Positions 26,251-35,261 of a stretch of 64,000 nucleotides of DNA are shown here, piece by piece. Source of the stretch: Durusdinium trenchii (taxonomy: Eukaryota > Sar > Dinophyceae > Suessiales > Symbiodiniaceae); the NCBI GenBank assembly GCA_963970005.1, contig CAXAMN010029105.1, forward strand, positions 298,957 through 362,956, written 5' to 3'. The stretch's first letter is position 1, and every line of letters starts with the position of its first letter. The notes below the pieces were generated by a model. That model made no database searches, was not told the DNA's origin, and saw nothing but the letters and a program-made list of their open reading frames with translations. Position numbers and translations under genes: made by a program.

Positions 26251-26304
26251 GGCAAGACGCGTTCAAGGTGATTTGGAAATCTGGTCATACATCCTCTGAA
26301 GCAC

Positions 26305-26465
26305 TGAAGCAGGTGCCATTCCAAGGTAGCAAACCTTTTGTCGACCACTTGAGGGTAAATTTAGAAGAAGAAGGAGCCATTCCAACGTTGCAGACCTTTG
26401 TTAGCCTTGCGAGGTAAAATTTAGAGGAAGAAGTTGTCATTCCAACGTAGCAAGCCTTTGTTTTG
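26305..26465. repeat. tandem repeat, period about 64 bases
   Basis: Three units, each with CCATTCCAA-GT-GCA(A/G)(A/G)CCTTT followed by GAGG-TAAA-TTTAGA-GAAGAAG. The units diverge by roughly one base in seven. Confidence 0.75.
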
Positions 26466-26469
26466 TGAG

Positions 26470-26760
26470 CGACCGCGCCTGCCACGAAATCTGCACCTGC
26501 CACTGGAGGTGCTGCGCCTGCAACGAAATCTGCAGTTCCAGTGCGCAAAGCGCCGCTCCTGCCACAAAACCTGCCACTGGAGGTGCTCAAAGTGCTGTGC
26601 TTGCCACGAAATCTGCACTTCCAGTGCGCCAAGTGCCGCTCCTGCCACGAAATCTGCTACTGAAGGCGCTCAAAGTGCTGCGCCTGCCACGAAATCTGCA
26701 CATCCAGATTCACAGCGCGCAGCGCTGCCATGGCAGTTCGCAGTGGCAGGCGCAGCTCTT
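26470..26760. repeat. cluster of CTGCCACGAAATCTGCA repeats
   Basis: Five good copies and two degenerate copies of CTGCCACGAAATCTGCA, spaced 35-45 bases apart and alternating with CTTCCAGTGCGC-like segments. The same word occurs twice at 48200-48270, so this is a dispersed family and not a local satellite only. Confidence 0.8.
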
Positions 26761-28918
26761 TGTGAAAGGATATTTTCTTTTTGATACTAATTAATTGTCT
26801 TTTTAACCTTTTGAATCCTTTTGATATTTTAAATATATATATATATATATTCTCTTTTTGATAGCCCGGCCATATCGGGTGCCGACTTGCGTTCGACGGA
26901 CCCTACGTGACATCCCATTCGACCATCTGACCCTTCAAATCTCTCTCTTAATTGTGAGTCCCACCTCAAAACGCCCGGATCGCTGCCCCCCCCCCAGGAT
27001 CGCTCTCCACCAAAGGCTCCATAATGATCAAGTTGGGCCTCTCTCCAGCATCTACCATGGTCATGCAGGTGTTGCCTCGCAGAAACCATGAACCCAGGGC
27101 CAGCCCTAGGTGTCCCCACACACAAAGGGACCGGACCCTATCTGTGCCCCGCCCCACGTCGGATGTCACCCCCACAGATCCCTACGAGGTGGGCGGTGAG
27201 CCTTGCCTGGGCCTAGAACAGATCGAGTGCGTTTCACATCCGAGCACTGGACCTAAAAAACATCCACTAAGTCTGCGTATGGTAGTCTATTGGAGGCCCC
27301 GTATACATCCAGGCCTAGACCCTTGTTAGGCACTCGTTTCGGCCCATTTCAGCAGAAACCTCCACCCGTGTTCACCACGAACCTCTAAGCTGCAAACTCG
27401 AGGGTCAAAAACACAAAGGCACAATCAATCCCATGCATTCTTACATGCAAAAGGACAACAAACGCTAGCCGCAAGTGCCCGGTTGAAAGCATTTGAATTC
27501 TAAATTCATGTCACTCACTGCCCCCCAAAGGCTACAATAGTTCCTTGAAGGTGGTAACAGGTAGGAACACCTAAGTAACAGGCAAGAGCGCCTAAGTAGT
27601 GTTATGAACGCTTAAGTGAGTGGAAGAATGCCTGCGCAAAAACACTGCCCGTAAAACACTGCAACATAGATAACTAAAACATGCACCGGTAGTATCCAAT
27701 GAATTCCTCGTAAAACCATTTGCTTCAAGCCCGCAGGGTGCTCATCATCACGAGGGGAGGACTCCTGAGGAACCTGCGCAGCGGGGTAGAATACTCTTGC
27801 TCCCTGAAGAAGCTCTACAGCTCTACAGGAAGCGGATGGCGCGAGGCGTTTCTACCCATACACTCCCTGAAATGGTGACGTGGATGGCCCAGAGTTCGGA
27901 TGCAAAGCAATCAGCATCATTTTCTGCCCAAGAAACTGTTCTATTCTAGGAATCTGGATCCTTCCAAATGTGATCCTGGAAAAAGAAATCCTAGACCCTA
28001 TAGCCACCTCAAACAAAGTAATACACATACAATACACATACAAATAGACACACTACGTTATACTACATCATTTTACCGTGAAATTTCGACCCCAGTGTAG
28101 ATCCCCTGCTCTCAAGAACGCAGCTGGGCATGCCGCACTGCTATCGCATTCAACGACATTCACCTGGCGCATGAACAAGCGCTTCCATGAGAAGCATTCC
28201 ACAACATGGGTGTGCATTAAAGGCGACTCCCCTGGAAGAAGGAACATGGAACAGTCTACCCATAGGCTGGGTGTCTCCGAGTGTCCCCTTTTAAATAAAC
28301 ACCCAAGAGTCCCAAGAGTTCCGCACAACTTCCGAGTCCGGTCCCTTCCAAACTGGTTCATTGAAGGGGTGCCCCGGGCACCGCTGTTCAGCTGTTCGAG
28401 CTGCTTTCGGTGTGCGGGAGAACGATGGGTTTCTTCAGTGCGTCAGTGCGCGAGCTCATCAAGACTGGATTCCTGGCTGGCGCTGGAATGTGTTGGCAAA
28501 CGGCAATGCTGCAACTACTTGGAGACACTGTACCAGTATCTCGGGGTTGCTCACGTGCAAGGAGAGCACACACCCGAAAGCCACCCTGTCATGCTCAGGC
28601 TGAAAAAGGGTTTATAAGCCTGATATAAGCCTGATTTGGCTCAGGGTCAATGCAAGTGTTTGGGGTGTGCTCCCGCCCAGGCCAGGCCTTTGAGTTTACT
28701 TCCAAGAGCTTCTTGAGGCCCAACCGACTATCGCGGTCATCATCCACGACCTTCAGATTTGGAACGTGGCAAGACGGAAAGTTCCTTGTTTGTAGTGGAG
28801 AGAAAGATCACTGGCCACAATGGACCATGTTCAAATCACTCCCAAGTGCTCCCAAGCAGTCTTTTAGACTCAGCACGGAAGCCTGCACCAACATGATCTC
28901 TTTCGGTTCTCCCTCAGG
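26761..28918. other. unassigned sequence
   Basis: A TA microsatellite lies at about 26829-26850. The plus strand at 28078-28617 is open for 179 codons, but the peptide has no recognisable motif and the frame is not supported by composition. No gene is called. Confidence 0.4.
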
Positions 28919-29610
28919 ATGGCCAGAGCCCAAAATGGAATGGTAGGATGGCAGTGTTTCAGGATTTGGGTGTACCAGGTGCTGGTCAAGACACCGAAGC
29001 CACTAGAAAATGAGGAACACACCCTAAAGACGTGGAACTTATCATTTTCTAGTGAATTGTTCTGGCTGGATACCCTACCTTTCCATTTCTGGCCAGAGTG
29101 CCCAAAATGGAATGGTAGGGTATGGTCGTGTTTGAGGATTTGGGTGTACCAGGTGCTGGCCGAGACACCAAGGCCACTAGAAAATGAGGAACACACCCTA
29201 AAGACCTGGAACCCATCATTTTCTAGTGAGTTGGTCTGGCTGGATACCCTACCTGTCCATTTCTGGCCAGAGTGCCAAAAATGGAATGGTAGCGTATGAG
29301 GGTACTAGAAAATGAGGAACACACTGTAAAGGCCTAGGATCCATCATTTTCTAGTGAATTGTTCTGGCTGGATACCCTACCTTTCGATTTCAGGCCAGAG
29401 TGCCCAAAATGGAATGGTAGGGTTGAGGATTTGGGTGTACCAGGTGCTGGTCGAGACACCAAAGCCACTAGAAAATTGGGAAAACACCCTAAAGACGTGG
29501 AACTCATCATTTTCTAGTGAATTGGTCTGGCTGGATACCCTACCTTTCGGTTTCTGGCCAGAGTGCCAGAAATGGAATGGTAGGGTATGGCCCTCGGTAT
29601 ATGGCAGTGT
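28919..29610. repeat. tandem repeat array, period about 174 bases, with internal inverted repeats
   Basis: Units start near 28962, 29136, 29292 (truncated) and 29427. Each has GGATTTGGGTGTACCAGG, a stem-loop with arms ACTAGAAAATGA and TCATTTTCTAGT, and CTGGATACCCTACCT...TGGAATGGTAGGG. Because 174 is a multiple of three, the array is open in frame on both strands and mimics a 126-codon gene with repeated EEHTLKTWN. I regard that as an artefact. Further single copies of ACTAGAAAATGA occur at 29868, 29888 and 30001. Confidence 0.85.
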
Positions 29611-30380
29611 TTGAGGATTTGTTTGGGTGTAGTGGGAGACGTTGGGACATCCAACAACACACACTGAGATTGACACAACAAAGTTCTTTAGCCAGTTCCT
29701 TGCAGAAGTTGCCGCAATCCTGAAGAGGATGAACAGGCAAGGAGCAATGCGAGGGCAGGAAGCTGAGGAGAGGAAGAAGAGAAGCGTTGCACGTTGGAAT
29801 TTATATTGTTTCTTTTGGTTATGTTTCTCTTAAACTCTGTCTTGAATCATCATGATTCATCATGTTTACTAGAAAATGAGGAACCCCACTAGAAAATGAG
29901 GATGACGGTGGGATCAAGAAAACAAGGTGATGTCTAGAAAATGACCCTGCCAGCATGCCTATGAGACCTGTGATCCTCAACTTCTAGTGACCTACAGGTC
30001 ACTAGAAAATGAAGCTCCTGACCCCTTCTCGGTGAGTCCACCTGGTTGAGACTAAAGAATGGCTGTTTTCTATGTACGTTAACGTGCCCCATTCTCTAGG
30101 CCGAATATCATGGGGGATCTGCGGGGCATGTCATGACCTTTACGCTGCCCGATCAAGCCTGCCCGACCTCGGAGCTCTATCAGTCACTAGAAGTTGTTGA
30201 GCAAAAATAACAACTTTCTTGTGGTGGCGGCTCCCGGACGGCGCCAAACCGATATTGATCAAGAGGATACTCAAGCGCCACAAGTGGTCATTTTGGTGGT
30301 TGAGGTCATTCAAAGCACACTGATGTGCCATGCCTTGGTGTTCTTTCTGCGTGAGTGCAACCACAAAAACTACTAGCAAA
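29611..30380. other. unassigned; scattered ACTAGAAAATGA words
   Basis: No coding sequence is recognised. The interval holds three further isolated copies of the arm motif of the upstream array. Confidence 0.5.
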
Positions 30381-30384
30381 ACTT

Positions 30385-30884
30385 GAGGCCAAGGGGGGGG
30401 GGGCGAAAGCTAGCGCTCCAGAATGGGAAAGTGGAGGGCAGCGAGGTAGGAAAAAACACGGCGCTCTTTTTGGAGGCAGGGGTGAAGAGTCCTTTATATG
30501 TGGCTCTTTGCCCGGATCCTCCTGCGAGAGAAGAGAGAGAAGAGAGACGGAAAGACGAGAGACAGAGAGGAGAGAGAGAGAGAGAGAGAGAGAAGAGAGA
30601 GATGAGAGAGATGAGAAAGAGATGAGAGAGATGAGAAAGAGATGAGAGAGATGAGAGAGATGAGAGAGATGAGAGAAAGAGAGAGAGACAGTGAGACAGT
30701 GAGACAGTGAGAGTGAGAGTGAGCGAGTGCGGCCGCAAGATACGCAACGCTAACCGCATGCCAAAGAGCGACGACAGGACGGAGTCGAACTTGCGAAGAG
30801 GGAGGAGGGAGGGAAGGTGGGAGGAAGACAAGGAGGAGGAGAGGGGGGAGAGGGGAGAGGGGAGAGGGGAGGAGGGGGTGGGGG
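30385..30884. repeat. purine-rich GA/GAGAT/GGGGA tract
   Basis: A long polypurine stretch on the plus strand: (GA)n at about 30565-30600, (GAGATGA)n to 30680 and G-rich (GGGGAGA)n to 30884. It is the left-hand target region of the copia element, which begins immediately after a run of G. Open frames on both strands are low-complexity artefacts. Confidence 0.9.
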
Positions 30885-31045
30885 TGAAAGAGTGACTAGG
30901 GCGTACACGGTAGAGGTGCAGACCGCTAGTGTCTTTTATGCGCAGAGTCTTATCCTCTTGCTCTTTGAGCCTTGAGGCAGTCAAGCATGGACACACTATA
31001 TCAGCTGTTGGAGTGGAACCCTGTACAGGTAGGCTCTACTTTTCA
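30885..31045 (-). repeat. 3' LTR of the copia element
   Basis: 161 bases with the same sequence as the 5' LTR. On the element strand it is preceded by a noncoding tail that is not purine-rich directly at the LTR, so the plus-strand primer site is not evident. The 5 bases outside it (30880-30884) are GGGGG, matching 47044-47048. Confidence 0.92.
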
Positions 31046-31968
31046 GCAGGCACAAGATTCATGTCCACTTCTAGCTGATTGCGTATGTCGCATACTCTTT
31101 TCCTACTGCAAGGCTAAAACAGTCCAGCTAGCTCTGACAACTTAAAAGAAAACTGCGGTGCCATGTCTTATCTAATCCAGTGTGTTTCACACTTTGGAGA
31201 AGATAATCTCATAGCTACTAAATACAGTGAGGGAGCAATAGCTGACTCACCTCAAGTACAAAATCAAAACGATAATGTACCTCGGCTGGAGACTGTACTT
31301 TTCGCAGGCGGAGATACCATGTACCGGCGCTCACTAGCTCTTTATGGCCTGAGCTAAATCAAACTAAAAGGGAAAGCGGCTTTTTCTCTACAGAGACCTA
31401 TAAAAGAATCAAACGACACTCGCGTAACAAAGAACTAAAAATTCAAGACCGCACAAATTGCAATGAATTAGGATGCCTTGCAAAATGCAAGGAGCGTACG
31501 GTCCGAGGAATAATCTTCTCGTGACGTGGTCTCGACCGCTTTCATTCACAGACAAAATAAAACTGCATCAAAAGGACTCTCTTTCACATTCACATCAAAA
31601 ACACAAGAAGGAGATACCGGCAAATGTATGTACAAAAATCTTGCACAACAATTGCAAATCATGAAATGACTGAAATGACTTAATCATCAACCATGACTGG
31701 TTGTCCATTAGAGGTCACTTCATAAGAGCGATGATGATAGATATCATCAGTTATGTAAAACTGTCCATACCTATCTACATGCTAAAGCGTATAAACCTGG
31801 AATGCAGGAGTATCTTCTTTGATAAAAAGTTTCTCCTGGTTGCAAACCAGAGTTCATTAAAACTTCAGCCTGGAAACTTAAAGTCAAGCCTGGAAGCAAA
31901 GTATCAACTGTAACCAGAAGTATCTTCACTTCCTAGCCATCATTTAAATTTCAGCCTTCGCTCAGGAA
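31046..31968 (-). other. 3' noncoding region of the copia element
   Basis: About 920 bases between the last stop and the 3' LTR, AT-rich and without a long open frame. It would carry the 3' untranslated part of the element RNA. I found no convincing polypurine tract in the 25 bases adjoining the LTR. Confidence 0.7.
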
Positions 31969-32493
31969 TTATGCCGCTGCAAACGATGAAGTTGCTTGAT
32001 CAGAAGTTGGCGGCCTTCCTTTCTTTCTATTCTGCTTCTGTCTCTCCTTCCTCCGCAAGTTCGCCTCATGAAGCGTTGCTCCCATGCGATACTGTCTTCT
32101 GTCTCCAGATGAAAAGGAAGCTGGTCTGAGTGAAATAAACATTGGACCATGACTGTCCTCGTCAGTGGGCCTTGAGCACATAACCTCTGTGTCAATCATA
32201 GCAAAATTCTCTGAAAAATTACAGATGAACTCCTTCGTGCTCACTGTGGAATTTTCATATTCCTCTTCACTCATTGAATGACCCCATTCAACAGTGGTAG
32301 ACAAACATGTATCGCCAAGCTGTGATCCTTGGTATTCTTCTTTTTCAACAGTAGAATATTCTTCCCAGAGTTTATCAAAGTAAACCTCACACTTCTTGAG
32401 GACCTGTGAAGTTGAACTGTAAAATGTTCTGGGAATAGGTGCTTTGATACCAGGATCTGCTTTTACACGAGCTTCTGAAACCTGCGGATCCAA
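31969..32493 (-). CDS. frame-shifted C-terminal part of the EEP domain protein
   Basis: An open frame of 174 codons overlapping the end of ORF 2 by 31 bases in another frame, without an ATG at its start. Residues 111-122 read DEDSHGPMFISL, which fits the S-D-H-x-P motif that closes the EEP active site. The domain begun in ORF 2 therefore finishes here, and a frameshift (mutational or programmed) lies between about 32500 and 32463. The last 30 residues are basic (RRKERQKQNRKKGR), compatible with nuclear localisation or nucleic-acid binding. The stop lies about 920 bases before the 3' LTR. Confidence 0.7.
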   Translation of the reverse strand: MDPQVSEARVKADPGIKAPIPRTFYSSTSQVLKKCEVYFDKLWEEYSTVEKEEYQGSQLGDTCLSTTVEWGHSMSEEEYENSTVSTKEFICNFSENFAMIDTEVMCSRPTDEDSHGPMFISLRPASFSSGDRRQYRMGATLHEANLRRKERQKQNRKKGRPPTSDQATSSFAAA

Positions 32494-35261
32494 TGCTGCA
32501 TGGTGCTGTAATAGTAGTTAGCCATTGGCTGTCTTTTGTACCCAGACATTCTGTAGGCCAAACTGTTTGCATCACCAGAAATGATGTCCACCTCATAGAC
32601 AAAACACTCGTAAAGCATCAATGCTGTCTGTTCTCCTGTCAGTAGGTGGGCATCTACAGCACGGTGTGTATCAACATGATAATTACAGACTCTGATGGTA
32701 TGCATGTTCGCTCGAGTGAGTGGAACACGCTTGTCCTCAGGACCATAGTCATCAAATTCAAAGTCTGCATCCTTGAAATCTTGACGAGGCCTTGTTTCTC
32801 CAAAACAAATCTCGTAGATAGCCCAAGTTACATCACGCTGTTCACAATGACCAAGTTCTTGATCATGTCCAGCACTGATCTTGACATATCCACCTGGTGC
32901 CAATCTGGCCATCACTGCAAGATTCTCCCAATCATTGAAACAAACTGTCCAATTCTTTTGCTCAATAAATTCCTTGGCAGGAACAAGAAGATGAGCTTCC
33001 TGGAGAATCGCGACATGTGCACGTAAAAAGAAGAGCATGTTGAAGAAAAGGTTGTTCTCAAATTGCTCATTCTGAAGTGACATGGCGCTCTGTTTGCGTG
33101 GCCTCATTGCACTATCAAGTCCTTGGAGAAACCTTGGTGTGGTGTACTTCTGACCACGAACCATGTTGCCATAGTTCCAGGATAAAAATGTCAAGGACTC
33201 TGAGCTGGCCAGTAAATTAGTTCCATATGGTTCTTCTATTCTTCCTTTGAGGAACCTTCTGCACAGCTCTTCATAGAAGGTGACAAAGTCCCAACTGGGT
33301 CCCTTGGGACCATATGATTCCAGTTCCTTCTTGAGTTCCTTCTTCGTCTCCTCCAATTCTTCTCGAGCATGTTCTGCCCTTTCAAGGGCCTTTGGATCGA
33401 CCTGATAATAGCCATCCAAATAAATGATGCGATCATCATTGATGAAGAATCTCTTCAAGTCATGCTCTGGTTCATGTTCATAACAATCAGGTGGAGGTAC
33501 TGGACAGACATTTCGAATGGATCGAACAAAATCATCCTCGTTGATCCTCGACTGATAATGAGGATGGGAAATCTCACCTTTTCTGAAACAAACATGATTC
33601 AGCAATCTTGCATGAGTTTCCCTGAAGCATAGTTGATAAAAGCCAATACCTGGATCTCCTGTAAGCTCTCCAAGCAACTTCAAAGGTGAAGTATGCAGCT
33701 CATAGGTATTGTCAACTTTTGTTGTCTCCTTTTCAACAACTACTTCAGATGGAAAAGATTCTTGGATTTCAGCCTCCAATTTCTTCTCTCCATCATCCTC
33801 TCTGACCTCTTTTATTTTCTCCACCGCCTCTTTCTTCTCTTCCATGGTTGCATCATCCTGAACTTCTTCATGAAAATGAGGATCAGGAATCTTATTCAGG
33901 CGGCTTTTCTTAGATTTCCGCTGACCTGAAGTATCATCAAGGTTAGCATCCATCTCACCTGATGGTAAGTGCGATGCAGTCGAGTCCTCACCTATCTCTC
34001 TTGACAGAAAGTGTGGTGTTGACTCTTCCTTGGCTTCCTCCTGGTCCACTTCCATCTTTGGTTCCTCTGAAGGAAAAACACCTGCATCTTCATCAAATAT
34101 TTCTTGTTCCTTTCCAGGTTCAACTGCAGGATCTTCTTCAGGAACTTCCTCTTCCATATTCTCATCTTCTAGAAGTGTTCTACTTCCAGTGTAGACTTCA
34201 CCAGCGATAGTGGAGACTCTTGTATAAGGAGGAACTTCTTCACCTGCTTCAAAAGCTTGTTCTGCAACATCCTTGGTGAGCAAGTCCTCTACAAGATTTT
34301 CTCCCTCGGTTCTTGGAAGAGGTCCTGAGGTCTCATAAAAATCTGTCCTCTCTGAACTGAAAGCTTCTGTCGCCTTCTCATTGTCCTTTTGATCCCTGAA
34401 CAGGTGAGTAATCTTCACCGCTTCTCCCTGTAGCACCTGATCACCTCCTCTATACTTGTCGACAATGGAGCGCCATACTGGAACATCATCATCATCAAAA
34501 TCAAGCTCCATATCATCTGCCAACAGGTATGAGATGTTTTGAGCTGCCTGTTCTTCTTCTTCATCACGTTCTTTGGCAAGCTCCTCATCCTTCTGGATCT
34601 TGAATATACCCTTCAGGATGTCTTGTAGTACCTTTAAGTTCAGCTTCGATGATGGCTCATACGTCCCTGAACTTACAGGCTCAACTACAACACGAGAGCA
34701 AGAAATCGCCTCCAAAAACTTGGAATTGTATTGGCGTTCAAACTCTTCCTTCTTGATCATCTCATACAAGGGATCAGAAACTGCAACACGCGCCTGAACA
34801 TACTCACGAAGTTGATAGCATGCATGTTGCACAAATCTACTGTCGGAGTTGTGAAGAAAACTCTCTAAATGATTCCTGTCACGGTCAATCAAATACCACA
34901 CAATCCTTGCAGAAAAACGGAATTTCTTGAAGTTCATAGCAAAATGTGTATGATACTTCTCTGGATTCCTTTCTGCTTGTAAGGCGGCCTCTGAAGTCTT
35001 GTAAGCTGGGAGATTTGTGTCTGGATCCAAGATCATAAACTCTTCCCACAAGATCGAGTGGTCAAGAACCCACTTGGGAAGCACCTTGATGAAAAAGTCA
35101 CAAACAAGTTCTGACACAAGGTGCATGACACGACCAATCTCTTCCTCCTGCTTGAAGCGATAGTGCAGTTTGGCAAACAAGGGATTGTTGAATGCTTCCT
35201 CCACTGTATTGCCAAAATTATCCCACTGAGGTTCTGGAATACCAAAGTTCCAACCCAGCAA
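32463..35261 (-). CDS. post-pol ORF 2: charged protein with C-terminal EEP nuclease/phosphatase domain (first part)
   Basis: An open frame of 932 codons overlapping the end of ORF 1 by 44 bases in the +1 frame. It opens after a TAG near 35306 and has no early ATG, so it is either the frame-shifted continuation of ORF 1 or starts at an internal Met (residue 46). Residues 1-225 are unknown. Residues 225-510 are very acidic and Glu/Lys-rich. Residues 630-650 are a short coiled coil. From 688 the endonuclease/exonuclease/phosphatase fold appears: TFLSWNYGN (Asn696), VAILQEAH (Glu755), VCNYHVDTH (His862) and IISGDANS (Asp897, Asn899). These are the metal-binding and catalytic positions of DNase I/APE1/CCR4/Angel enzymes. 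The frame ends at 32463, before the final Asp-His motif. Confidence 0.75.
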   Translation of the reverse strand: MLGWNFGIPEPQWDNFGNTVEEAFNNPLFAKLHYRFKQEEEIGRVMHLVSELVCDFFIKVLPKWVLDHSILWEEFMILDPDTNLPAYKTSEAALQAERNPEKYHTHFAMNFKKFRFSARIVWYLIDRDRNHLESFLHNSDSRFVQHACYQLREYVQARVAVSDPLYEMIKKEEFERQYNSKFLEAISCSRVVVEPVSSGTYEPSSKLNLKVLQDILKGIFKIQKDEELAKERDEEEEQAAQNISYLLADDMELDFDDDDVPVWRSIVDKYRGGDQVLQGEAVKITHLFRDQKDNEKATEAFSSERTDFYETSGPLPRTEGENLVEDLLTKDVAEQAFEAGEEVPPYTRVSTIAGEVYTGSRTLLEDENMEEEVPEEDPAVEPGKEQEIFDEDAGVFPSEEPKMEVDQEEAKEESTPHFLSREIGEDSTASHLPSGEMDANLDDTSGQRKSKKSRLNKIPDPHFHEEVQDDATMEEKKEAVEKIKEVREDDGEKKLEAEIQESFPSEVVVEKETTKVDNTYELHTSPLKLLGELTGDPGIGFYQLCFRETHARLLNHVCFRKGEISHPHYQSRINEDDFVRSIRNVCPVPPPDCYEHEPEHDLKRFFINDDRIIYLDGYYQVDPKALERAEHAREELEETKKELKKELESYGPKGPSWDFVTFYEELCRRFLKGRIEEPYGTNLLASSESLTFLSWNYGNMVRGQKYTTPRFLQGLDSAMRPRKQSAMSLQNEQFENNLFFNMLFFLRAHVAILQEAHLLVPAKEFIEQKNWTVCFNDWENLAVMARLAPGGYVKISAGHDQELGHCEQRDVTWAIYEICFGETRPRQDFKDADFEFDDYGPEDKRVPLTRANMHTIRVCNYHVDTHRAVDAHLLTGEQTALMLYECFVYEVDIISGDANSLAYRMSGYKRQPMANYYYSTMQHWIRRFQKLV

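Noticed and set aside
26023..26348. Pro/Leu/Trp-rich and Gly/Thr/Lys/Asp-rich ORFs
   Set aside because: Translations of the TGGTCCCT minisatellite.
28078..28617. 179-codon plus-strand ORF
   Set aside because: No motif, no start context and no exon-like composition change at its ends.
28919..29299. 126-codon repeat protein
   Set aside because: The 174-base unit is a multiple of three and keeps both strands open. The DNA inverted repeats, not the peptide, are the conserved part.
30373..30996. 207-codon Ser/Leu-rich ORF
   Set aside because: A translation of a polypurine tract.
31046..31075. polypurine tract before the 3' LTR
   Set aside because: The element strand reads GAATCTTGTGCCTGC next to the LTR, which is not purine-rich.
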